Shown: positions 23,690 to 35,079, counted from the stretch's first letter. The stretch: 64,000 nucleotides of DNA from Platycnemis pennipes (GCA_933228895.1 OW121853.1:77794645-77858644), one strand, 5' to 3'. The notes: generated by a model not told the origin, from the sequence alone. Made by a program: numbers and translations.

Positions 23690-24656
23690 GGCTTTGCTTT
23701 GCCTTTATGGTTCCACACAGCTTTGAGCCTTGCGGCTCAGCTTTTTAGGAAGGGATTGTTTTTGTAGTTGTATTATGTGTGATGTATTTAGGTTGTGCAA
23801 TGTTCTTCTTTGGATTTTAAGTGAGTTATTCTTTGTGGATTTTGTGTGGGTTCTTCTTTGTAGTTGGTAATTCTGTGTGTTGGCGTGTATTCTTCTTGGT
23901 TGTGTGTGCACAGTGGTTTTTCTGAATTGTGAAATATTTTTGTAGGTGCGGAGAGGAGATTATTTGTGAGTGTGTGTAGTGGTTTCATTTTGTGTGTGTC
24001 TTATGAGGTAATTAACGTTTAATGTTTAAAGGGATTTCAATTTGTGTTTATTAAAGCTAATCAGGCTCCGGCGGTTATGAATATGGCGGTTGCGCTGCTT
24101 TAATGGCATCTGAATGGGATCTGAATTTGTTAAAGAAGTGTTTTGCAATGAGGTTTTGCCTGGAGAGTTGTCCGTGGAATCGCTGGGGAAAGGTTGAATT
24201 TGGATTGGTGAATCAAGGTGGGTGATGGCAGGATGAATTTTGACAGTACGCTTGGTGATTTTGCAAGGGCGCATGGAGGATAGGATGTTCTGTGGAGGAA
24301 TTAGGTTTTCGGTTAGGCTGAGGTTCCACATGTTGCGCAACAAGGGATTGGGATGTTTATCTATGGAGCGTTTGAAATTTAAACAGTTATTTGTTATGTA
24401 CTCAGTGATGAGGAGAACACCTAGTTCATTGTGTAATGAAGCGTTTGTGTGGAACCAGCGTGCACCTGCTATGCTTCTGATAATAGTGTTTTGTATGGCT
24501 TGGAGTTTTTGACGTTGGGAATGGGAGAGACTGGCTGCCCAGATTTTACAGCCATACATTGCGGCTGGTCTGATGGTGGCATCGTATATTATTTTTTTCA
24601 GTTTTAGAGACATGGTGCCTTTGTGGTTTAGTAGCGGATAAAGGGAACGTAACTCG
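23690..24656 (-). pseudogene. Jockey-type LINE, ORF2 C-terminus and 3' UTR
   Basis: The minus frame 24026-24613 (195 codons) carries LKLKKIIYDATIRPAAMYGC, then KIWAASLSHSQRQKLQ, IQNTIIRSIAGARWF and a HNELGVLLITEYI segment. This is the characteristic region downstream of the RT palm in jockey-clade elements (K..LY...IRP...YG..WG......LQ..QN..LR...GAPW.......H.DLG...). The same frame extends about 40 bases upstream of the first Met (YPLLNHKGT) and then stops abruptly at a LINE-B copy, so the element is 5'-truncated and lacks the catalytic YxDD. The frame ends at 24026. Positions 23690-24025 look like a T/G-biased 3' UTR. Confidence 0.85.
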
Positions 24657-24962
24657 TGCCGATAGATTTAAAATGCCATTTTTCGCACGTATCATAAGGG
24701 AGCACAATAGGCAGCATAGCAAAGGGATAGGTAGGTGAAATATTGTTAAAATAGTCTGTAGCGCATGATGCATGCATTAAAAACCAATCCCTCTAATGCT
24801 ATGTAAATACTAACTATCTAGCTGCATGTGACCCTATTATCTATAGCATGTCTCCATGTAGTAGCCTATTTGCATGTCGATAGTGCATGTTTGGTGATCT
24901 TCATCCCCTGCCGCCCACCCTCGTGGAGGCTCACAGGGTATTACGTAGATGTAGATGCAAAT
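24657..24962 (+). mobile_element. LINE-B 3' end
   Basis: It begins with the peptide DRFKMPFFARIIREHNRQHS and KGIGR, then a stop. A 3' UTR follows with GTGATCTTCATCCCCTGCC and a tail of TGTAGATGTAGATG. The DRF...FF.R.IRE motif is a common LINE ORF2 terminus. It directly abuts the jockey relic at 24656, one insertion truncated against or inserted beside the other. Orientation is opposite to that relic. Confidence 0.8.
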
Positions 24963-25290
24963 GAAAGGAGAGCAGCCCGTTTCGTGACAATTTCCTACGA
25001 ACTTGCAGAAAGCTTCACTCGGTTATTGAAAAGGCTTGCTTGGAAAATCCTGAAACCCATCATAGTAGGAGAAATCTTGAAGTTTAGCGATACCTAAATA
25101 TTAAGAAAAATTAAGTTAAATTAAATTATTCTCTCGAACCCATTTTTCATTCCCTTTATAGTGAATTTATTAATATTTAGAGAAATGCGGTCACGCCGGA
25201 GTGAGCCCTCACTTCAGCGTATCGTTTGAGCGTAACATACATATGAGTTGACCTAGCGTTTCGAACTAACCACGTATTACAATATAATTT
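24963..25290. other. No feature recognised
   Basis: AT-rich spacer. Confidence 0.4.
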
Positions 25291-25455
25291 ACAGAGAGAA
25301 AAAAATCCACCTTGACCTAGTCTACCTAGTAGAGTACCTGGTCCGAAATGAGGGGGTTCCGGGTTCGAGTCTCGGTCAAGGTGGATTTTTTTTCTGTGGA
25401 AATTACGCTCTTGTGCATTTCAGCGGGTGACTCCGCTACGGTAATCGCGGCTTGT
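25291..25455 (+). repeat. SINE-C copy with extended inverted repeat around its tRNA-like head
   Basis: AAAAAAATCCACCTTGACC (25299-25317) and its exact complement (25374-25392) bracket a 56-nt tRNA-like segment with the B box GGTTCGAGTCT. The acceptor-like helix is thus about 20-25 bp instead of 7. A SINE-C body (CTCTTGTGCATTTCAGCGGG) follows. It shares body sequence with the copy at 26780. Confidence 0.7.
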
Positions 25456-26592
25456 TCGGAATCCTTCAACGGACTACAGCGTTGCCATATTCCCATCAGA
25501 CTGCAGCGGCATTTGAATCTCACAAACAAATTTCAACTGTAATAACAGAAAAAACGCTAATATCTTGTTATCTGAGGCGGATCGGCACATTCGTATTGTT
25601 ACCTAGTTACTTACTAAGAAAATGGGCATGTTATATAAGCTAAGAAATCAGTTGTTTACCATATGAAATTAGGTTTTTACCTGGAGACGCCCAAATTTCT
25701 CAATTCAAATGCGATCTATGAAAAAATTAGCAGTGCATTATGACATTCTACTGTCTTATATAGATGGAGAACACTTTTTCTAAAAGTACTTGATAATCCA
25801 AAACTGACCTCCTTCACCCTATCCAGTCAAAATTTTCAATGCAATTTTGAAAAATCGATGCATTAAGTACAGCAATATTCATCAACATTTGCAGATAAGA
25901 ATTGCTCTTCTACCGCGATTTGTGAAACCTTGCGTTGTAATCATGTACTAAAGTTAACGAGGCCGTATAGAGTCAGCAGGCGCTTTGAATGGTTTCTAGA
26001 ATCAATAAAACGACATGATTCCATTCGGAACCACAGGTCCAGAAAGGGTTAAGTCTCTAGGTTACGTCAATGTGTTCAACATGAACCGGAAGTAAGTGTT
26101 AGCGCAGAGTAGGGAGCGTAGATACGTTCCTGGGGAAAAGGGTACGTAAAAAACGACGAGGAAAAAAAAGAAAATCGTTTCCCGTTCCCCTGCCGCGCTC
26201 AACCACTCACACGTCCCAACACAACGTCTCCCCGAGGATTCCCCCATTCTGATTCCCTCACACTCCCTGTAGCGCACAGGCGAGTGGCAGTCAGTCAGCA
26301 GAGCAAACAAAGATGAGGGGAGGAAGTGGATCCGGAGGGGGTAGACGTCTGGCGAGAGGGGGATAAGGTGAAGATTGGGGGAGAGCCGACGGAACCAAGA
26401 ACTGCGTGAGGTAATGCACACAAAGTACAACTACATATTACCCTTCAAGTCAACATAAAGGTCGTGGCACGGGATGAACCTTCAACATATATGCAGTACC
26501 CATGGGCGCCGACAGGAAAATTGTCAGCGGGGTTCATTCACTGCCGTCCCTGGGCCACTACGGTGTCAGGTTTGGCAATTTATCGCCGATAG
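25456..26592. other. No feature recognised
   Basis: A 122-codon minus frame (26062-26430) lies in a GC-richer patch without a recognisable domain. Confidence 0.45.
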
Positions 26593-26700
26593 CAGAAATT
26601 CCACAGAGAAAAATTCATTCGCCTTGACCGGGATACGAACCCGGATCCCCTGATTTCCGGCCAGGTGCTTTAACCAGTTAAGCTACCGAAGCGTCATTTT
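26593..26700 (-). repeat. SINE-C copy, left member of an inverted pair
   Basis: The tRNA-like head, 26620-26693 on the minus strand, folds as a cloverleaf: acceptor CGCTTCG/CAAGGCG with one mismatch, D-arm GCTT/AAGC, anticodon arm CCTGG/TCAGG, T-arm CCGGG/CCCGG. The loop CCGGAAA puts GGA at the anticodon position, but C rather than T precedes it. It is SINE material rather than a tRNA gene. Confidence 0.75.
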
Positions 26701-26703
26701 TCT

Positions 26704-26735
26704 CTGTGGAATATTAATTAATTAATATTCCACAG
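26704..26735. repeat. Perfect 32-bp palindrome
   Basis: CTGTGGAATATTAATT followed immediately by its exact reverse complement. It lies at the centre of the inverted SINE-C pair and is made of the SINE-C flank word TTCCACAGAG. Confidence 0.85.
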
Positions 26736-26932
26736 GGATACCGAGGCGTCATCAATATTCCTCTGTGGAATATTGATGACGTCTCGGTAGCTTTACTGGT
26801 TAAAGCACCTAGCCGGAAATCAGGGGATCCGGGTTCGAATCCCGGTCAAGGTGAATGATATTTTCTCTGTGAAATTTCTGCTATTGTGCATTTCAGCTGG
26901 TAACGCCGTTTAAAATCTCGCGGCCAGTTCGA
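26736..26932 (+). repeat. SINE-C copy, right member of an inverted pair
   Basis: The tRNA-like head is 26780-26853 with A-box-like TAGCTTTACTGG and B box GGTTCGAATCC. A body with TATTGTGCATTTCAGCTGG follows. Just before it, GTCATCAATATTCC and its complement (about 26748-26780) form another perfect hairpin containing a stub of an oppositely oriented SINE-C head. Confidence 0.75.
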
Positions 26933-29261
26933 ATATTCTCACTTGATTCTGCTTTGGTTTCTTGTTTGGTGATTAACTGGTCATTAACGGTTTTCACTGG
27001 TTACGTTTGGGTGGTTTATAGATCAATGCAACTAGTTTTTCTAGTTGTTCTCATTGTTGTATTGTGTATCATCGAATATAATCACGGAGTTTCAGTAACC
27101 CTAACAGTAGGTCGTTTCTATCCATCGGTTCCGCTATCAATTTAACTAATTTTACGTTTATGGTCCAGTCTACCATAGTATTGGTGTTCGAAAAATCTGG
27201 TTAGTGTCATCAGTTAAGTAGTATGCGGGGCAGCATATCTCCCTTTTCACATTTAACCTTAATAGGAATCAAAACAAATTCACGTAACAGTCAAAAAGCT
27301 TGACAGTTCACAGTGAAGCAAGTCTACTTGTGAGCATACATCCCATTTAATATGGGTTTATTATGGTATGGATTATATTTATTTACATAAAGGCTATCCA
27401 ACAGAGCACCTAAATTAACTGTTTTAGAAATAAATCATTCCTCGAATGCGCCGCGGCGCAATGGGGACTAAATTGATAGATTATCGCGAGCGGTCAATAA
27501 ACAAAGGGCCGAGAGTAATATAAGGCAATCTAATCATTTTCTCAAGATTATAGGGGTAAAAGCAGAATATTTTCCACTGTTTGCCAGTCCATTTACATTA
27601 AGGCATGCACACATAATGACACTATCATAAACACTGTAACGTGATATTTTTTTACGAGAATGAGATACGGGATACAGATAGATTTCTCTTTCTTCGCAGT
27701 AAGCTACACAAATTTTTACCCATAATACAAATTTTGAGGGACCACGCAAATGTTCGTGTCAAGGATTTTCAGAAAATAAACTTAAGAGTTCGTGAATATA
27801 TAACATTCACGGGTGAATTAGATAGAACGAAATCTTTTTGCGGGTGATACCAGACATGGAATCACATCCAGGGAAGGAATCGCACTGCTCCGAAAAGGCG
27901 TTGCATATGAAAATCGCTCGTCGTCAAGAGGTTTCCATGATTTTTAAGCAATTTTGCTAGCCACTTCAAGACTTAATACTCTTATAGAATGCGTGGGATA
28001 TAGAATAACGACACTGCTGAATAACCACGGCATAGCGGCTGACATGAAGATGAAACGGAATAGAAGATATGTCCTTCATAAATATCATATTAATACATGA
28101 ATTGGACATAATGGAGAAAAGAAAATTAACATTTAGAATTGAATTTTGCAAAAATATATGTTAAAAGCCGATGGAAATACCTACAACTAACTTATGTAAA
28201 TGCAATTGGTAATAAAAATGACTGGATACCGAATTTTATCGTGCATAAGCGTTTTGAGATGTAATGGATTGCTACAAATTATTATAGAAGGAGAGTGTAA
28301 GGGAAACACTGAAAAGGAAGGAAATAATGTACTTAATGGAGTGAAGGTAGGCTCAAAATAGGAGGAATTAAGGAAAGAATTAATATATAAATCTAAAGAG
28401 TTAAAGAGAGGAGATAGAAATTGCGAATGGGATGATAAAAAAAACGAACAAAATTGGCGAGGAGCAGCAATCAGCTATCTACAGAACCGACCACCAGAAG
28501 AATTCAGCCAACAACAGCTGGTAGAATACTTGTGATGATTGATGAAATAACAGCCACACAAAATGAGCGCAGTCGAGCACTAACGTTAAAGTTCGTAGAC
28601 GTAAACTGTCTACGAGACGATAAAAAAGTAATTTGATTCTGCGACAATCTTTTGGCGTACAACCTATGGGGTGAAGATGCGAAAAAGTTTGCTCTTTCCA
28701 CCAAATTCCTAGGGAGGGAATAGCCCGAGCATCGGACCGCAAGATAACACACACGAAGAACATTCGAGGTGGTCAGGACGAGCACCAGCTGTGGCTGGAA
28801 CGGAGTGCAGTGTGGTTTTATTGGAGATTCCGATGCGACATGTGAGAGGGAATTCGAATAAAAAGAAGGAATGAAAATTTTCACACCCGGGGGAACCGGA
28901 TCTTTTTGTTCCGCCTCGACAAAGGGAACGGTCGTACTGCGCTGTCCTGACACGTATCCCTGTGGCATCCCTCGCGGCGCCGCGTACCGGATTCCATTTG
29001 AAGACCACTCCTTCCCCTCTTAATCACCAAAGGAGTGCAGCAATAAAATGGCGACAATTGGTCCGCAGTAAGAAAGAAAGAGTCGGGCTAGGAATGCGAT
29101 AACCTGGCGTTTCCCATTGGGTTAATTATGAGGTGGTGGGAACGTGGAAAAGACGGACTAGGGGCCCAAGTCTTGAATCTTTTGTTACGCTATAACGAAT
29201 GAAATTTGTCGCTATGATAACGAAATTCGCTTCAAGTTAGTCGTTTATCCACGTTGATAAC
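26933..29261. other. No feature recognised
   Basis: Positions 28480-29010 carry overlapping minus frames up to 154 codons in a GC-richer patch. No domain recognised. Confidence 0.45.
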
Positions 29262-29482
29262 TAAATACGACATGTAGATGGTGTTATCGGCCGTGACATG
29301 GTGGAAACGATTCATTATAATAAGAATGAATAAACTTGATTTTTCCACAAATTTTAAAAGTGGATAACTTTCTGTAGATATTGGCCTTCGTCGCGTAACA
29401 AGCGCTTCTGATGTAGATGGTGTTATCGGCCGTGAAAAATTTGTGGAAAAATCAAGTTTATTCGTTCTTATTATAAATACGA
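29262..29482. repeat. Foldback with internal 23-bp direct repeats
   Basis: The 37-bp arms at about 29319-29355 and 29437-29473 are inverted copies (AATAAACTTGATTTTTCCAC in the left arm). GTAGATGGTGTTATCGGCC plus GTGA occurs at 29274-29296 and again at 29413-29435 in direct orientation, and TAAATACGAC occurs near both ends. The layout (direct unit, arm, spacer, direct unit, inverted arm) resembles rearranged Penelope-type pLTRs. The second direct unit starts CTGATG, but a full hammerhead core is not present. Confidence 0.55.
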
Positions 29483-29514
29483 CGCTTTCATTGGTAGCGA
29501 AAACGTCAATATTC

Positions 29515-29772
29515 ATTCGGTGAGGTGCTATAAGAAACGATCCCCATCCATTCCATCCCTATCCTTATACCTTTCCTCCCGGTCTGAAGCGCCTATTAGT
29601 GCGGAAACAGACTTGAAAACACCCATAAAAAAAAAATTCGGTGAGGCTCCCCCACTGGAGTAGGCTTCGGACCTTATCCTATCCCCATCCCTTCCATTCC
29701 TATCCTTATACCTTTCCTCCCGGTCTGAAGCGCCTATTAGTGCGGAAACAGACTTGAAAACACCCATGAGAC
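29515..29772. repeat. Tandem duplication of a 121/137-bp unit
   Basis: The units 29515-29635 and 29636-29772 both start ATTCGGTGAGG and share about 85 nearly identical bases ending ACTTGAAAACACCCAT. A third copy is at 11375-11452. In all copies a GTCTG/CAGAC-type stem encloses a conserved GCGCCTATTAGTGC hairpin. ATTCGGTGA recurs at 29773, suggesting unequal duplication or insertion with a TSD-like word. Confidence 0.75.
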
Positions 29773-29782
29773 ATTCGGTGAA

Positions 29783-30635
29783 TAACGAAAGATTCAAGAT
29801 TCGGGCGATAGGAGGCATTTTCGCTACATGCGTTAAATCACTCGATCAAATTCACCACAACGTTTGAGGCTGATTCCCTCTCATCAACGGACCCAATACC
29901 GATGGACCGCGAAGCATGGGAAAAACAACAGAAGCCGAACGATGTGTATTGGGTCTCACGGGAGATGGTTTGGGGGAACGGACGGGGAAAGATTATCCTT
30001 CCTCCCCGAACGGGGTCGCCAAACCCCGTCGACCACACTCAAACCCTTTGTCCGGCATGCGACCAGCAAATTATCCGGGAGCGGACCGCGGACAAAGCCA
30101 TCTTGGAGATCCGCCGCGCCGAAAACCGCAAAAAGAGACAGAGGTGCGACATTTTGATTCGTCGGGCGTCGAGTTGGGGAAATATAGGAGATCGTGATAG
30201 GAGAAAAAGCTAAATAAGTTCCTCATGGCTCTCGTGAGGTCACCCGTCGTCAAAGTGGATTTGGGGGCATGCGCGGTTATATTCAACACAATAACTTGAA
30301 CGTCTAATTGCCGATTATCACCTGAACTGGCACAGATGGGCGAACTATTTGCCAGGAAACGACTCTGCGGAATAGCTATCCGCGATTTTTCGAGTGAATA
30401 TTTATGATCACAAGTAAAAATTTCTTATTTCCAAAGAAGGTGATGCTCAAATTCTGTGTACTATATCCTCTCTGATTTAGGTAAACTAATATTACATCCT
30501 TACAATCTAAGACATGAAATATGAGCAAATATTAACAGAAGGTTATTCCTTGTCATTGAAGGGTTGGTGACCTTGAACTAAGATTCATAATCTCCTATCA
30601 AAAAAAAGTGGGCATTTGGGTTACTTAGGGTGTGA
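29783..30635. other. No feature recognised
   Basis: The GC-rich part 29860-30215 is open in several frames on both strands without a domain. The rest is AT-rich. Confidence 0.45.
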
Positions 30636-30738
30636 TGGCAGCCCAGTATTTTAGCCACGACACCAACTCAATCCCCTACCGAAAGATGTACCAATGAAAA
30701 ATATTTGGAACAATCGGGATTCAAACCCGGGACCCCTC
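30636..30738 (-). repeat. SINE-A fragments, two pieces
   Basis: A head fragment (30636-30676, the minus-strand counterpart of GATTGAGTTGGTGTCGTGGC) is followed by a separate piece (30680-30738) with B box GGTTTGAATCC and the start of the body. Confidence 0.6.
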
Positions 30739-30739
30739 A

Positions 30740-30882
30740 AATACTATAGATACTAACAATCTAGTTGCATGAGACACTTTGGTTGCTTGTTTGCATGTTA
30801 GTAGTGCATGCTTGGTGATCTTCACCCCCTGCCACACACCCTCGCGGTGGCTTGCAGGGTATCTTGTAGATGTAGATGAACA
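30740..30882 (+). repeat. LINE-B 3'-UTR fragment
   Basis: Contains CTAGTTGCATGAGAC, GTGATCTTCACCCCCTGCC, CTTGCAGGGTATCTTG and a GTAGATGTAGATG tail. The coding part is missing. It lies directly next to a SINE-A fragment. Confidence 0.7.
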
Positions 30883-31789
30883 CGGGACTGGAATCCGGCA
30901 GTGTAGCCGCAACTCCAAACTGATCCCTAGGAAAGCTAAATAGAAGTGCAACTTAACAGAGGTTGTCACCAAAACAAAAAGAGGATTAGCCTAGATCAAA
31001 AAGGATCCTATTGTTTCCACGAACATTCACGATAAGGCAAATAAAGCTTGAAAAAGATGAGGAAAGACAGGAGGAAAGCATCAACAAAAAATAGGTTTTA
31101 AGGGAACGTAGCCCTCGTCGAAAGAGTTACAAAGGATAGGATGCAAATATGGGAGTTATATCCATTCATTCGACGTGGGTTTAAAAGCGTTCACCTAAGC
31201 ACAAAGCCAATTTCATTTTTTCGATCCAAAGGTTGAAAGCATCCCCTCAGCCTAAGCCTTAATTGATCCGCTGTTGACATTTAGGATAGGTCACTGCATT
31301 TAAATTAAAATGGGCTTCCCCTATACAATGGGCATGTCAACAAACCCCTACTATGGATAATCCCCTCACAATAGCAGGTCGTAAGCCCCCCGAGGCATAT
31401 TTAATGTGGAGAATTGGAGAGAGGATACATATCATACAATGGAAAAGGATGCCTGTCAGATATTTGTACAATATGATCCAGCAAGATGCATGCATTACGG
31501 ACATTGTAGTCGTTTAAAGAGGTACTGTTGAATAAATTGATATGCTGAAAATACCCAAAGACGTAACATAAGTCCTAGTTTTTATTTGTTACTACATGAT
31601 AAAGGAACCGAATTTACTATTAAACGGATTCACTAGCGCGATTTGAAGATTAATTGGGTCAAAGTAGGAATTACTAAGGGAAAGAAGGGTGAGGGGGGAG
31701 GTAAACGGATTAATTAACGTCAAATTCCACCCTCGGAGTGCTAAACTAAAAATGCTATTCGCACGGCACTCAAAGAGGGAGCAACATAT
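30883..31789. other. No feature recognised
   Basis: AT-rich sequence with no repeat or coding signal recognised. Confidence 0.4.
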
Positions 31790-31890
31790 ATACGAAAAAT
31801 ATCCGTCCTAGCCGGGATTCAAATTAGAACTCTCGGGATGGAAAGCAAGTACTTTAGCAACTGTGCACAAACCAGATCCCCACCAAGTCC
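31790..31890 (-). repeat. SINE-A head fragment
   Basis: The minus strand matches the SINE-A head. An A-box-like block and decayed B box TTTGAATCCC are followed by the start of the body. Confidence 0.6.
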
Positions 31891-34149
31891 AATATACTAC
31901 GTGGGTGAGCGAAATGATATTTGAAACTTTGAACCAATGGATTTAAACATTTTACTAGATTAGGAATCAAGATACAAGGAAAGAAAGAACTAAGCAAAGA
32001 AAAGATATGAAAGAAGGAGAGCTCAGCACATCACTTTGACAAGTTATCCAAGCCCATCAACGTTACCAATCTAGCAACTAAAATTATAATTTAAATGTAC
32101 TATGTAATGATAACATAATTAGAACCCCACATTTCGTCTCCCTTGTGGCTACTTCTAAAAAACTTTTTAAATCAAAAAATGAAGGTTAATATCCACTGGC
32201 TATTTATCAGTGCTTAATTTAAGAAAACGATATCACGAGGACTTTATATTGTTCGAACAACAACACGCTTTCAGTATTTTATCAGAAGACTATTTTTCAG
32301 TGGCTCGAAAAACACATTAAGGCGGGCGAACTCAATTAATAGACGGATTAATATCAGTTCAACTGAAATAAACTATACATTTCAGGAGTTTACCAAAACA
32401 AAACCGGCTCATTCGAATTGTCGACATCCTCGGGTAAGAACAGGACGGCATTTATACGACGAATCCGGTCCTGTTTTAATAAACTCGTAAAATTTACCAC
32501 GCTTTTTATATATTTTGTTACACGTGAAGGACCATTAAGTAGAGCCTGAAGCGATCGAACTAATATTAGCCATGCATGGATAGGAATAATTCGATTCCAA
32601 AATGATTTCGGCGTCGGTGTCAGTGAAATATTTTCGTGAGGAGGGCAATACGTGCCCATGCGTTCGTCGCACCTATTAAAAGTTTGGACGAGTGGTTTGC
32701 GATGGTGGAAGAACCTAACAAAGCCACAGGGGATAAACAAATGGACGTGGGGAGCCAAACGGGCGAAATAAGGACCGAGCCTGGGTCGCCGCCGCAGAAA
32801 ACCGATAAGCCCCGGTTTGGCTTTCAGGAGTGTCATTTCGCCGTTGCTATGCGACGGCCACCGGGCAAGGATCAAACATTCCATTTCGGCGGGAATCAAT
32901 CAAGAGATTACTGTGTTGGCGACCGGCAACGAGAATAAAAAAATGATTGGAGAGTGTTTCCATAAAGGATTTCAAGAGCTGGAAAGTGAATTAACCTGAG
33001 ATATTGGATAGACACACGTGTGTCACAAGATTAAAGCGCGTTCAGTTCATTATCTAATGAAATTCAAACGCCCGGCTATTTTGGAGTAGTCATAAAAAAA
33101 ATTGACCTTGGTTCCCACGCTAATGTCACATTCTACCTTGGCAATGACACGTGTGTTTAAATATATTAGCGCGAAATAACCATTTTTAGGTACGGTCTTC
33201 TACTGCTGACATTGCAAGTCAACTATCTTTTGCTTTAGTATTATAGCAGCGATTTTTGGTACTTAACTAGTAAGTATCCCTAAGAACGCGGCCCAAATAG
33301 TGATAGTATAATCTAGAGCTATAATCTAAGTAGTAATAAGTAAATAATATACTAAGATAGTATAATCTAAGCTAGAGAATGCTGTATATCACAGCTGTTT
33401 GCATACTTTCCATGTAATTCTCAATTTTAGCTTAAGGTTCACGATTTATGATCATATTTCGCTGAGCACTCCGGATTTAGAAATTTCCCAGAGATTCCTC
33501 TGATTTGCATTTCGTTTTCAGTCACCTAAAGCATAAATTCTATTATGGCCGAGACAACAATCGTGGAGGTCGTTGACAAAGGATATGGGGAATGACACAG
33601 AAAGTAAAACGACCCGAAAAAAGGAACAAACGGAAGAGAAAAGGCCACTTACATTTTTTATTGAACATGAAAACAAGTAGGGTTAGTACCAAGATGATGG
33701 ATAAGGTGTAATACGAAATGCATTACTCTTGTGGGACACCAGTTCTCATGATATTTAAAGTTATGATCCAAACCTTTCTAATGTGAATTCAAGGAAGGAT
33801 GTGTGAATGCATTACTGCCGTATTTCATGAGATAAAAACAATTGTTTCATTTTATGCAATAAAAGAACACAAGTGTTATAACCCTATGTCTGTCGCTTAA
33901 AATATCTGATTGAATTCAAACGGTAGTTTACTTAGATATACTTAAGCTCAGCATGGTGGCTACCGATAGAGACAATCTTTAAAACGAAAACGAGATGGTT
34001 TATTACTTCATAAAAATAAACATTTGCAATAACGATCTAGTACTTGCTCCTAATGCGTCACGTGTTCACTTCCTGATAGTTGTGTTCTTCGGGAGAGGAA
34101 AGACATTTAGGTAATTTGTGTTACATCGGATATGTGGGTGATTGTGTAT
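31891..34149. other. No feature recognised
   Basis: Includes a 14-bp palindrome GACACACGTGTGTC (33011-33024) and a stretch of short AGTATAATCTA repeats (about 33305-33380). The 169-codon minus frame at 32390-32899 has no domain. Confidence 0.45.
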
Positions 34150-34370
34150 TGGAAGGAATATTGTGGGGATCGGAGGGAGGGTGGAGAGAAACCCAGCGCC
34201 TTCATTAGCACACTCTTAACGAATGGCGTCAAGTGGTGGGAATATTTAACGTCCCTTTCCAAGAACAGAGTAATGCGCTTCAGCGCCCGCCACATAACAT
34301 CCAGCAGAAAAGAGTATTGCACTAGAAAATCTCTCCCACAGTCGGAGCATGCATTCGAGCCCTGAGGGGT
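34150..34370 (-). repeat. SINE-A body, part of a copy split by a MITE
   Basis: The minus strand shows the body words GTTAAGAGTGTGCTAATG and GGGTTTCTCTCCACC of SINE-A. Its head continues on the far side of the MITE at about 34675-34725. Confidence 0.7.
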
Positions 34371-34673
34371 TGTGTTTAAAACCGTCGGGATTGTCTCTAA
34401 TAGGTAACCAAGGAGTCACGTGATACAAACACGAATGGTTTCCAAATTTAATGTGTCCGAATCGTTCTTTACAACATCATTAATTGTTTTCACTTGAGTT
34501 TTTCTCATCTATTTCAACTAAAGAGCCCCCAGTTGAGATATAACACAAGTGTAAACAAAGAATGAGGTTGCAATTAGTGGTTTTAACACACCAAATTTGC
34601 GAAGTATTCGTGTTTATACCACGTGACTCCTTGGTTACCTATTCGAGATTATCCCGACGGTTTCAAACACAGC
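34371..34673. mobile_element. MITE with about 75-bp terminal inverted repeats, nested in SINE-A
   Basis: Ends start TGTGTTTAAAACCGTCGGG (left) and TGTGTTTGAAACCGTCGGG (right, inverted). Pairing runs inward through GGTAACCAAGGAGTCACGTG to AAATTT. Flanking words GCCCTGAGG and GCCCCCCTGG may be a degraded TSD of 8-9 bp. SINE-A sequence on both sides shows that the MITE inserted into an existing SINE. Related copies are at 54893 and 13125. Superfamily uncertain. Confidence 0.75.
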
Positions 34674-34674
34674 C

Positions 34675-34728
34675 CCCCTGGTGATGGAAATCTAATACGC
34701 TAGCCCCACACTTGTCCAGTTCTCGAAC
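34675..34728 (-). repeat. SINE-A head, other part of the split copy
   Basis: The reverse complement matches the SINE-A head (GGGGCTAGCGTATTAGATTT where the reference reads GGTGGCTAGAGTGCTGACCT). Confidence 0.6.
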
Positions 34729-34909
34729 TCTCTAAATTTGATCGCTTACTTCTCAAATACGTCGCCAAACTGAATGCCAACAACGATAATACAATAATAC
34801 GGAAACAAAGCACTCGCGATAATCATACTTTAATAGCTTCGTTTCCACTCTCCTCTTCTCCGAGTTGCATTCCTTCCGCTAACCCAAACCACATCCACTC
34901 CTGAGTGAA

Positions 34910-34995
34910 TTCTTCATCTATCTACATCTACATAAAACCTGCAAGCAACCACTAGGGCATGCGGTAGGAGGTGAACCATCACCATCAATTCCTAC
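34910..34995 (-). repeat. LINE-B terminal fragment
   Basis: ATCTACATCTACATAAAACC followed by TGCAAGCAACCAC and a GGTGAACCATCACC remnant. Confidence 0.6.
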
Positions 34996-35079
34996 ATGGG
35001 TTTTCATCTTGGTAAGGCTTACCATCTCAGAACATGAGGTGATCATACTTTGCACTTCCCATCTCAGTCGAAGTTTCGT

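Noticed and set aside
26620..26693. Functional tRNA gene
   Set aside because: A cloverleaf can be drawn, but C replaces the usual T before the anticodon, one acceptor pair is mismatched, and the block recurs as the head of a repeat family with a common body.
29574..29626. Hammerhead ribozyme in the 85-bp tandem block
   Set aside because: CTGAAG and GGAAAC are present around a hairpin, but the CTGANGA box is incomplete and no NUH triplet follows at the right place.
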